A stretch of 32,399 bases of DNA, from the NCBI GenBank assembly GCA_047971245.1, contig JBKDZN010000224.1:1-32399 (forward strand). The letters run 5' to 3'. This DNA is from CADEDH01 sp047971245 (GTDB taxonomy: Bacteria; Actinomycetota; Acidimicrobiia; Acidimicrobiales; SZUA-35). The translations under genes were made by a program, and so were the position numbers. The notes under the pieces were generated by a model. It worked only from the letters and a program-made list of their open reading frames with translations. It did no database searches and was not told the DNA's origin. This document shows, in pieces, positions 23,102 to 29,661 of this stretch; position 1 is the first letter of the stretch; every line of letters starts with the position of its first letter.

Positions 23102-23708
23102 TGGCCGGGCGTGTCGATTCGCCCGCCTGGTGGGCGGGAGCCACCGATCTCGCCGGGCGCGCCGTGGCCGGCGACCGGCAGGCGGCCGGCGACCTCGCCG
23201 CCCACGTCCGACCGTGGATCCTCCGGTTGGCCGGCACCCAGTTCCCCTACCGGGGTGACGCCGAGGACGTGGCCCAGAACGTGTCGGTCGCGATCATCCG
23301 CCGGGTGGACGGTCTGCGGGACATCACCCGCCTGCGTTCGTGGCTGGCCACCCTCACCTTCAACGAGGTACGCACCTTTTACCGCCGCCAGCAGGCCGAA
23401 TCGGCTCGGCTCTACCGGGCCAACGGCGGCCGCCTCCCCAGCGAGGAGGCCCCGGAGCGGACCAGTGTGTTGGGCGGCCTGCGGGTGGACCTGCTCGACG
23501 GGCTGGAACGACTGCCCCGGGCGGCCGCGTTCGCCCTCGGCCTGCGTCAGCTCGGGGTGGGGTACGCCGAGATCGCGGCCGAGATGTCGACGCCTGAGCG
23601 GCTGGAGGAGCTGTTCGGCTCCGAGCGCGGCCCGGTACCGGAGGGAACGGTCAACGGTGGGTCAAGAACGCCCGGGACCAGTTGCGGGACGGCATGGCCG
23701 ACGCCTGA
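23101..23708 (+). CDS. ECF-type sigma factor coupled to the kinase, with a 3' frameshift
   Basis: Region 2 is clear in YRGDAEDVAQNVSVAIIRRV and LRSWLATLTFNEVRTFYRRQ; region 4 begins LLDGLERLPRAAAFALGL and YAEIAAEMSTPE. In the frame as read, the last helix is lost after GTVNGG and the frame would run on to 23853, through the next gene. Adding one base near 23654 gives EGTV-x-RWVKNARDQLRDG and a TGA at 23706-23708, a normal recognition helix and end. An extra stretch of about 16 residues (STPERLEELFGSERGP) separates the two helices of region 4. The ATG overlaps the kinase stop. Sigma factors paired with Ser/Thr kinases are a known class in which phosphorylation activates the sigma, which suggests a two-gene signalling unit here. 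Confidence 0.75.
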
Positions 23709-23745
23709 GGACCGGAGCGGACTACCGGCCGCGGAGTACCGGCCG

Positions 23746-23751
23746 TATGCT
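23746..23751 (+). promoter_or_regulatory. -10 box of the CoA-transferase gene
   Basis: TATGCT lies 8 nt before the ATG at 23760 in the 51-bp gap after the sigma gene, giving a leaderless or nearly leaderless start. Confidence 0.4.
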
Positions 23752-23759
23752 CCGCCTCC

Positions 23760-24983
23760 ATGGACGATCGCCAGGCCGTTTCCGGTGGCCACCCCGGGAC
23801 CCGACCGGGACCGCTCGACGGTGTCCGGATGCTCGACCTGTCGTCGGTGGTGATGGGCCCCCTCGCCACCCAGACCCTCGGCGACCTCGGCGCCGATGTG
23901 ATCTCGATCGAGGACCGTGCCGGGGACACCAACCGCTCGATGGGGCCCGGGCCGGCCCCCGGGCTGTCCGGTGTGGCCATGAACCTGCTCCGCAACAAGC
24001 GCAGTGTCGGGCTCGACCTGAAACAGCCGGCGGGGCGAGAGGCCGCCCTGGACCTGGCGGCGACGTGCGACGTCGTGGTCACCAATCTCCGGCCGGGTCC
24101 GCTGGCCCGCCTCGGTCTCACCTACCCCGAGGTGTGCTCGGTCCGCCCCGACGTGGTGTTCTGCCGGGCCCACGGCTACCCGTCGGACGGGGAGCAGGCC
24201 GACGCCCCCGCCTACGACGACATCATCCAGTCGGCCAGCGGGATCGGCGACCTGTTCGCCCGGCAGGGTCATCAACCGGCCCTGCTGCCCACCCTGGTCG
24301 CCGACAAGGTGTCGGGCCTGACCATCGCCTCGGCGGTCCTGGCCGCCCTGTACCACCGGGCGGTGACCGGTGAGGGGCAGGAGATCGAGGTACCGATGAT
24401 CGACGTGATGCGCTCCTTCGTGCTCGTCGAGCACGGCTCGGCGGCCATCGCCGAGCCCCGCGTCGGCCCCTCGGGGTACCAGCGGATCCTGACCCCCGAG
24501 CGGCGGCCCCAGCAGACGGCGGACGGCTGGATCAACGTCCTGCCCTACGCAGCCGAACACTATGTCGACCTGTTCACCGCCGGGGGACGACCGGAGCTGG
24601 CCGACGACGAGCGGTTCGCCACCCGGGAGTCCCGGATCGCCAACAGCGGGTCGCTCTACCGGGAAGTGGCCGGTGTACTCCGGGGCCGAACCACCGAGGA
24701 GTGGCTGGCCTTCTGCCGGGACCACGCCATCCCGGCGACCCGGGCGGCCACGCTGGACGAACTGGTCGACCAGCTCCCGGTGGTGGAGCACCCCGAGGTC
24801 GGCCCGTACCGGCTGATCCCCCCGCCGGTCCGGTTCGCCGCCACCCCGGCTTCGGTCCGGCGCCACGCCTCCCGGCTCGGCCAGGACGGCCCGGCGGCCC
24901 TGGCCGAGATCGGCTACAGCAACGATCGGATCGACCGGCTCCGGGACTCCGGCGTGTTGTTCACCCCAGACCAGGCCCCCTGA
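23760..24983 (+). CDS. Class III (CaiB/BaiF) CoA-transferase
   Basis: A 407-residue family III CoA-transferase, which moves CoA between carboxylic acids through an Asp-bound intermediate. Visible are MLDLSSVVMGPLATQTLGDL, GADVISIED, NLLRNKRSVGLDLKQPAGRE, CDVVVTNLRPGPL, and AYDDIIQSASG, in which Asp153 matches the catalytic Asp of formyl-CoA transferase. TGEGQEIEVPMIDVM and DGWINVLP follow as usual. Length is normal and the frame intact, unlike its upstream neighbours. The substrate is not readable; many actinobacterial members act on aromatic, bile-acid-like or branched acids, or as racemases. It converges on pgl across a perfect palindrome. Confidence 0.92.
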   Translation: MDDRQAVSGGHPGTRPGPLDGVRMLDLSSVVMGPLATQTLGDLGADVISIEDRAGDTNRSMGPGPAPGLSGVAMNLLRNKRSVGLDLKQPAGREAALDLAATCDVVVTNLRPGPLARLGLTYPEVCSVRPDVVFCRAHGYPSDGEQADAPAYDDIIQSASGIGDLFARQGHQPALLPTLVADKVSGLTIASAVLAALYHRAVTGEGQEIEVPMIDVMRSFVLVEHGSAAIAEPRVGPSGYQRILTPERRPQQTADGWINVLPYAAEHYVDLFTAGGRPELADDERFATRESRIANSGSLYREVAGVLRGRTTEEWLAFCRDHAIPATRAATLDELVDQLPVVEHPEVGPYRLIPPPVRFAATPASVRRHASRLGQDGPAALAEIGYSNDRIDRLRDSGVLFTPDQAP

Positions 24984-25022
24984 ACGGCTCCAGCGGGCGG
25001 GAGGGCGGTGCGCCGCCCCGTG

Positions 25023-25044
25023 ACCTCCCGGCCGGCCGGGAGGT
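25023..25044. terminator. Palindromic bidirectional terminator
   Basis: ACCTCCCGGC (25023-25032) and GCCGGGAGGT (25035-25044) form a 22-nt perfect palindrome directly before the pgl stop codon and 40 nt after the CoA-transferase stop. The inner bases become the loop. Confidence 0.7.
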
Positions 25045-25833
25045 TCAGGCCCCGGCCCGGCGGAGGGCCAGGGCCTCGCCGGCAGACAGCTCGGTCCCGG
25101 ACCGGCCGTCGGGACGGTCCTGGATCGAGCAGGGCGGGAGGGCCAGGGAGGCCCGATCGGCGACCAGTACCGAGGCGGTGCCACGCACCACCCGACCGGC
25201 CGGGATCGATCCGTCACCCGTCAACAGGGCCCGCACCGCGTCGGCCTTGCCGGCCCCGGCGACGAGCCAGAGCAGCCGGTCGGCCCGGGCCAGGGCCCGG
25301 TAGGTCAGGGTCACCCGCCGGTGGCCCTGGTAGGGCCTGGTCGTCCCGACCAGACGGTCGTCGAGGCTGACGACGGGGTCGTCCGGCACCAGGGAGGCGG
25401 TGTGGCCATCGGCGCCCAGGCCGAGGTGGACCAGGTCGAACCGGTCGGGGAGGAGGGCCGCGTACCGGTCGGCGGCGTCGGCCAACCGGCCCGCCGGGAC
25501 CCCGTCGACCGGGATGGCCACGATCCGGGCCGCGGTGGTACCCAGGGTGGCCTCGATCATGGTCAGGTTCCGGTCCGGGCGGCCGGCGGCGACCACACGT
25601 TCGTCGACCTGCCACACGGTGACCCGGTCCCACGGCAGGTCCCATCCGGCCAGGCGGGCGAACACGGGCGCCGGGGTCGACCCCCCGCTCACCGCCAACC
25701 GGCACCGGCCGTGCGCCGCCACGGTCTGCCGGATGGCCGCACCCAGCCGGCCGGCCCCGGTGGCGGCCACGGCGGCGGCGTCCTCGACGGCCACGACCCG
25801 GAGTCCGGGGGACGATCGATCCGGTCCGGTCAC
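25045..25833 (-). CDS. pgl: 6-phosphogluconolactonase
   Basis: A 262-residue cytoplasmic enzyme that hydrolyses 6-phosphogluconolactone to 6-phosphogluconate in the oxidative pentose phosphate pathway. Motifs are RLAVSGGSTPAPVFARL (phosphate binding), WDRVTVWQVDERVV, and HLGLGADGHTASLVPDDP, which carries the active-site His. The start is GTG at 25833, whose GTGA overlaps the stop of gnd, so the two consecutive pathway steps are translationally coupled. No zwf is in the window. The C-terminal about 30 residues extend beyond the fold's usual end. Confidence 0.93.
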   Translation of the reverse strand: MTGPDRSSPGLRVVAVEDAAAVAATGAGRLGAAIRQTVAAHGRCRLAVSGGSTPAPVFARLAGWDLPWDRVTVWQVDERVVAAGRPDRNLTMIEATLGTTAARIVAIPVDGVPAGRLADAADRYAALLPDRFDLVHLGLGADGHTASLVPDDPVVSLDDRLVGTTRPYQGHRRVTLTYRALARADRLLWLVAGAGKADAVRALLTGDGSIPAGRVVRGTASVLVADRASLALPPCSIQDRPDGRSGTELSAGEALALRRAGA

Positions 25834-26885
25834 GCCGGCGGCCCGCCGTCCGGATCGGCGTGGCGTTCGTCGTGACCGCCGAACCGGGACCGCATCGCCG
25901 AGAGGACCCGACCGGCGAACATCCCGTGGTCGCGGGATTCGAACCGCTGGTTGAGGGCCGCGGTGATCGTGGCCGCGGGGACCCCCTCCTCGATCGCGGC
26001 CATGACCGTCCAGCGCCCTTCACCGGAATCGGAGACCCGGCCGGTGAACTCGTCGAGCCCGGGCGAGGCGGCCAGGGCGGCGGCGGTGAGGTCGATCAGC
26101 CAGGAGCTGACCACGGATCCCCGGCGCCACAACTCCGCCACCTCGGCCACATCGATCTCGTACCGGAAGTACTGCCGATCGCGCAGTGGTGCGGTCTCGG
26201 CGTCGATCGCGTGGTCGGCCAGGCCGACGTCGGCGTGCCGGATGATCGACAGGCCCTCGGCGATGGCGGCCATCATCCCGTACTCGATCCCGTTGTGGAC
26301 CATCTTGACGAAGTGTCCGGCCCCGGGGGGACCGCAGTGCAGGTAGCCCTGGTCGGCGGTCCCGGCGTCGGGTGAGCGGCCGGGTGTCGGTTCGACCCGA
26401 CCCGGCCCGGGGGCGATGGCCCGCCAGATCGGATCGAGACGGCGGACCGGTTCCTCCTCGCCACCGATCATGAGGCAGAACCCCCGGTCGAGACCCCGGA
26501 TCCCGCCACTGGTGCCACAGTCGACATAGTGGACGCCCCGTTCGGCCAGCCGGGCGGCACGGTCGATGTCGTCGCGGTAGTACGAATTGCCGCCGTCGAT
26601 CACGATGTCGTCCGGATCGAGCCGGTCGGCCAGTTCGTCGAGCACCCCGTCGACGGCCCCGGCGGGGACCATGATCCAGATGTTGCGGGGCCGGTCGAGG
26701 GCGGCGACCAGGCCGGTCAGATCGTCGGCCCCGACTGCTCCTTCCCGGGCCACGGCCGCGGTCACCTCCACGTCGACGTCGTGGACCACGCACGGGTGGC
26801 CTTCGGCTGTCACCCGGCGGACCAGGTTGGCGCCCATACGGCCCAGGCCGATCATGCCGAGCTGGAGGGGTTGGTCGGAACTCAT
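25830..26885 (-). CDS. gnd: 6-phosphogluconate dehydrogenase, decarboxylating, short form
   Basis: A 351-residue enzyme converting 6-phosphogluconate to ribulose 5-phosphate and CO2. It belongs to the short (GntZ/YqeC-like) group rather than the 470-residue form. Seen are the Rossmann motif GMIGLGRMGANLVRRV, IVIDGGNSYYRDD, DCGTSGGIRG, and GAGHFVKMVHNGIEYGMM with the catalytic Lys and Asn. The residue after beta-2 is Asp (VVHDVD), which favours NAD over NADP; that is inference. The ATG at 26885 is chosen because the protein then begins at the Rossmann fold and GGGAGG lies 10-15 nt upstream. Coupled to pgl by a GTGA overlap. Confidence 0.93.
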   Translation of the reverse strand: MSSDQPLQLGMIGLGRMGANLVRRVTAEGHPCVVHDVDVEVTAAVAREGAVGADDLTGLVAALDRPRNIWIMVPAGAVDGVLDELADRLDPDDIVIDGGNSYYRDDIDRAARLAERGVHYVDCGTSGGIRGLDRGFCLMIGGEEEPVRRLDPIWRAIAPGPGRVEPTPGRSPDAGTADQGYLHCGPPGAGHFVKMVHNGIEYGMMAAIAEGLSIIRHADVGLADHAIDAETAPLRDRQYFRYEIDVAEVAELWRRGSVVSSWLIDLTAAALAASPGLDEFTGRVSDSGEGRWTVMAAIEEGVPAATITAALNQRFESRDHGMFAGRVLSAMRSRFGGHDERHADPDGGPPA

Positions 26886-26900
26886 CGCAGCAGCCTCCCT

Positions 26901-26920
26901 GCCGGGCCGGACGGCCCGGC
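26901..26920 (-). terminator. Hairpin after the macrodomain gene
   Basis: GCCGGGCC (26901-26908) pairs with GGCCCGGC (26913-26920) around GGAC, 26 nt past the macrodomain stop. It also lies 15 nt upstream of the gnd ATG, next to its ribosome-binding site, so it could instead act on gnd translation. Confidence 0.5.
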
Positions 26921-26946
26921 TCCTTCCTACCCCCGTCCGGGTCGGG

Positions 26947-27453
26947 TCAGGTGGCCTCGGCCAGGAGGCGCCGGTAGATGCCGGCGGTGGCGGCGTCGAA
27001 GGCCACGAGACGGGCGATGCGAACCCCGGTCGGTACCGTCCGCAGGGTGGCCACGGCCACCTCGGCCGCGGCCTCGGGGGGATAGCCGTAGACCCCGGTG
27101 GAGATGGCCGGGAAGGCCACGGTGCCGGCGCCCACCTCGTCGGCCAGGGCCAACGACGAGCGGTAGCACGAGGCCAACAGCTCGGGCTCACCCTGATTGC
27201 CGCCGTGCCAGACGGGGCCGACGGTGTGGATCACCCACCGGGCGGGCAGGGCGAAGCCGGGCGTGATCCGGGCCTCGCCGGTCGGGCATCCGCCGATCGG
27301 CCGGCACGCCGTGACCAGTTCCGGTCCGGCGGCCCGGTGAATGGCCCCGTCGACCCCGCCGCCGCCGAGCAGGCTGGTGTTGGCCGCGTTCACGATCGCG
27401 TCCACCGTCTCGACGGTGATGTCGCCCTCCACAACCTCGCACCGGATCGCCAT
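26947..27453 (-). CDS. Macrodomain protein (MacroD-type ADP-ribose hydrolase)
   Basis: A 168-residue single macrodomain. Residues 18-43 hold VDAIVNAANTSLLGGGGVDG followed by AIHRAAG, the ADP-ribose loop with Asn22, Asn25, Asp35 and His39; GTVAFPAISTGVYGYPPEAA near residue 115 is the second binding loop. This is the MacroD/YmdB type that removes ADP-ribose from acidic side chains or deacetylates O-acetyl-ADP-ribose. It has its own leaderless-type promoter. No ADP-ribosyltransferase gene is adjacent, so a toxin-antitoxin role has no support here. Confidence 0.93.
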   Translation of the reverse strand: MAIRCEVVEGDITVETVDAIVNAANTSLLGGGGVDGAIHRAAGPELVTACRPIGGCPTGEARITPGFALPARWVIHTVGPVWHGGNQGEPELLASCYRSSLALADEVGAGTVAFPAISTGVYGYPPEAAAEVAVATLRTVPTGVRIARLVAFDAATAGIYRRLLAEAT

Positions 27454-27459
27454 GCCCCG

Positions 27460-27465
27460 ACCCTA
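27460..27465 (-). promoter_or_regulatory. -10 box of the macrodomain gene
   Basis: Read on the minus strand this is TAGGGT, 6 nt before the ATG at 27453, identical in sequence to the box before the PAS gene and placed for a leaderless transcript. Confidence 0.5.
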
Positions 27466-27556
27466 CCCGCATCGCCCGGGACGGGTTGGGGACGGGCGCC
27501 GAGGGTCACCTACCGTGGGTGGCGCGGCAGCACCGACCCCGAGGAGCCCACGAGCC

Positions 27557-28339
27557 ATGTCCGTATCCCGGCCCGAATCCGTTGGGTTCCACTTCGATCC
27601 CATGTGCCCCTACGCCTACCAGACCTCGAAGTGGATCCGATCGGTGCGTCGGGAGACGGGGCTGCGGGTGGACTGGCGGTTCTTCAGCCTGGAGGAGGTG
27701 AACCGGGTCGAGGGCAAGAAGCACCCCTGGGAACGGGCGTGGTCCTACGGCTGGTCTCTGATGCGGATCGGGGCCTACCTCCGGCGCGACGGGGAGGAGG
27801 CGCTCGACGCCTGGTACGCGGCCATCGGTGAGGGCCTGCACGAACACGGTCGCAAACCCCACGATCCGGCCGTGGCCCGGACGATCCTGGCCGAGCTCGG
27901 GCTCGATCCCGGGCTGGTCGACGAGGCCATGGCCGATCCGACCACCCACGACGAGGTCCGGGCCGATCATCGCAAGGTGATCGATGCCGGCGGCTACGGG
28001 GTGCCCACCCTGTTCTTCCCCGCGACCGGGTCGGCCGACGGGGACCGGGCGGAGCAGGCGCTGTTCGGCCCCGTGCTGATCGACCCGCCGACCGGGGCCG
28101 CGGCGGTCCGTCTCTGGGAGGCGGTGACGGCCTGGCTCGAGTTCCCCGATCTGTTCGAGCTGCAGCGCCCCAAGACCGCCGACGACGAGCGGCGGATCGC
28201 GGCCACGTTCCGGCCCTACCTCGAGGCCCGGGATTGGATCAGCATCAACCGGGGCGTGGAGGTGGCGATCACCGAAGACGGGTTCGCCGCCGTCGGCCCG
28301 GCCGATCGGCCCGCCACCCGTTCGCCCGATTCGGCCTAG
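27557..28339 (+). CDS. DsbA-fold protein of the mycothiol-dependent nitroreductase (Rv2466c) type
   Basis: A 260-residue thioredoxin/DsbA-fold protein. It resembles Rv2466c along its length: FHFDPMCPYAYQTSKWI at the N-terminus, GYGVPTLFFPATG in the cis-Pro region, then ALFGPVLIDPPTG, LWEAVTAWLEFPDLFELQRP near the end. Rv2466c is cytoplasmic and uses a CPWC site with mycothiol to reduce nitro compounds. Here the site is Cys17-Pro-Tyr-Ala20: the resolving Cys is missing, so a monothiol mechanism or a lost redox function is likely. The ATG at 27557 has GAGGAG upstream; the longer frame would overlap the macrodomain gene. A C-terminal tail of about 40 residues is extra. Confidence 0.82.
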   Translation: MSVSRPESVGFHFDPMCPYAYQTSKWIRSVRRETGLRVDWRFFSLEEVNRVEGKKHPWERAWSYGWSLMRIGAYLRRDGEEALDAWYAAIGEGLHEHGRKPHDPAVARTILAELGLDPGLVDEAMADPTTHDEVRADHRKVIDAGGYGVPTLFFPATGSADGDRAEQALFGPVLIDPPTGAAAVRLWEAVTAWLEFPDLFELQRPKTADDERRIAATFRPYLEARDWISINRGVEVAITEDGFAAVGPADRPATRSPDSA

Positions 28340-28384
28340 CTGATCCGACGTCCGGGCCGATGCGGTATCGGGCCGTCGCACTCG

Positions 28385-28401
28385 CCCCCGGCGGCCGGGG
28401 G
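28385..28401 (+). terminator. Short GC hairpin after the DsbA-fold gene
   Basis: CCCCCGG (28385-28391) pairs with CCGGGGG (28395-28401) around a 3-nt loop, 45 nt past the stop and just before the next promoter box. Confidence 0.5.
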
Positions 28402-28405
28402 ACGC

Positions 28406-28411
28406 GATACT
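28406..28411 (+). promoter_or_regulatory. -10 box of the VOC gene
   Basis: GATACT lies 6 nt before the ATG at 28418, another probable leaderless start. Confidence 0.35.
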
Positions 28412-28417
28412 GATGCC

Positions 28418-28786
28418 ATGCGGGTGAGCGCGGTGCACCACGTGTCGATCAATGTCGACGACCTCGATCGGGCCCTGCGGTTCTACACCAAGGTGCTCGG
28501 CCTGACGGTGCGGACCGATCGACCCTTGCTCGGGGTGGACGGGGCGTGGTTGGACGCCGGGGACCAGCAGGTTCACCTGATCGTGGCCGAGGTACCCCCG
28601 GACCGCGGTCAGCACCTGGCCCTGCTCATCGACGACATCGACGCGGCGGTGGCCGAGCTGCGCCAGCGGGACATCCGTGTCAGCGATCCGGCGCCCGTGG
28701 CCGGGGTACTCCAGTCGTTCTTCCGGGATCCCGCCGGCAACCGGGTGGAGATCGACCAGCGCATCGACCACCACGCCCGAGCGTGA
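28418..28786 (+). CDS. VOC-superfamily (glyoxalase/dioxygenase-fold) protein
   Basis: A 122-residue single VOC protein with the paired beta-alpha-beta-beta-beta units: VHHVSINVDDLDRALRFYTK and VLGLTVRTDRP first, then LALLIDDIDAAVAELRQRDI and SFFRDPAGNRVEIDQ. His8 and the Glu in RVEIDQ are in the usual metal-ligand places. Members include glyoxalases, fosfomycin-type thiol transferases and extradiol dioxygenases; the reaction is not readable. It converges on the methyltransferase gene across a hairpin. Confidence 0.88.
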   Translation: MRVSAVHHVSINVDDLDRALRFYTKVLGLTVRTDRPLLGVDGAWLDAGDQQVHLIVAEVPPDRGQHLALLIDDIDAAVAELRQRDIRVSDPAPVAGVLQSFFRDPAGNRVEIDQRIDHHARA

Positions 28787-28807
28787 TCGGCCGGTAGGCC
28801 GGTGGGC

Positions 28808-28834
28808 GCTCCGGCCGGGTGGCCCGGTCGGAGC
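28808..28834. terminator. Bidirectional hairpin between the VOC and methyltransferase genes
   Basis: GCTCCGGCCGGG (28808-28819) pairs with CCCGGTCGGAGC (28823-28834), 12 bp with one G-U pair and a 3-nt loop. It is 21 nt past the VOC stop and 8 nt past the methyltransferase stop. Confidence 0.7.
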
Positions 28835-28842
28835 CGGCGGGT

Positions 28843-29661
28843 TCAGGGGCGGCGGCCGGTGGCCAGGAGCTGCTTGCCGAGGTCGGCCACGCCCCGCACC
28901 GCGGCCAGGGCCCGTTCCCGGTCGAGGGCGGCGTCCCAATGGTCGATCAGGTCGCGCTGGGCGGTGTCGCGGTCCTTGCTGTTCCAGCCGACGAGGAGGC
29001 CCGACACGGTGACCTCCACCAGGCCGGCGGCGTCCAGGGCCCGTTCGAGCCCGGCCGCGTCGAAGAGGTGATGTTCGACGGTGTACGAACCCAACGCCAG
29101 GCGAGCCGTCGCCGTTCGGGCCCGGATGACCGCCTGGGCGTGGTCCCCCCGCCGGGCCAGCTCCGCCACCAGACCACCGAGGGAGTCGACCAGGACCCAC
29201 AGCCGACCGCCGGGACGGAGCCAGGTGGCCATCCGGGCGATGGACGCGACCGGGTCGGGCGCGTACTGGACGCTACCCATGGCGATCACGGCGTCGGCCC
29301 GGCCGGGGTCGAGGCGAACCTCGTCGACGGTCGCCTGATGCAGGGTGAACTGCGGGCCGAGTGACGCCACCCGGGCCGCGGCCGCCATGCCCGGGCTCGG
29401 TTCGACACCGATTACCCGGTGGCCCCGTTCCACCAGGGCGCTCGCCCATCGACCGACGCCGCAGCCGACGTCGACCACCAGCGATGACGGTGGGAGCAGC
29501 CCCGTCACCGCGTCCCAGGCCAGACGGTCGTACGCCTTGCGGTGGGGCACCTCGAAGGCCTCCCGGTAGGTGGGGGCGAGCCGGCTGTAGAACACCTCGG
29601 GGCTGACCGGGGCCGACCGATCACCGGGCGGCTCGCCGCCCGATCCCGCCGGGCCGCTCAA
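28843..29661 (-). CDS. Class I SAM-dependent methyltransferase
   Basis: A 272-residue methyltransferase. Motif I is VVDVGCGVGRWASALVERGH (Asp64 onward), followed by VIGVEPSPGM for the ribose-binding acidic residue, then ADAVIAMGSVQYAPDPVASI and WLRPGGRLWVLVDS. The acceptor is unknown. The TTG at 29661 is taken as start because its TTGA overlaps the stop of the radical SAM frame, the same coupling style seen elsewhere here; a GTG further in (in SPEVFYSRL) is the alternative. As the last gene of the minus-strand cluster it probably modifies the same product as the upstream glycosyltransferase and radical SAM activities. Confidence 0.87.
   Translation of the reverse strand: MSGPAGSGGEPPGDRSAPVSPEVFYSRLAPTYREAFEVPHRKAYDRLAWDAVTGLLPPSSLVVDVGCGVGRWASALVERGHRVIGVEPSPGMAAAARVASLGPQFTLHQATVDEVRLDPGRADAVIAMGSVQYAPDPVASIARMATWLRPGGRLWVLVDSLGGLVAELARRGDHAQAVIRARTATARLALGSYTVEHHLFDAAGLERALDAAGLVEVTVSGLLVGWNSKDRDTAQRDLIDHWDAALDRERALAAVRGVADLGKQLLATGRRP

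Noticed and set aside
26947..27453. Macrodomain as part of a DarTG-like toxin-antitoxin pair
   Set aside because: No ADP-ribosyltransferase toxin gene is adjacent on either side; the neighbours are gnd and a DsbA-fold gene.
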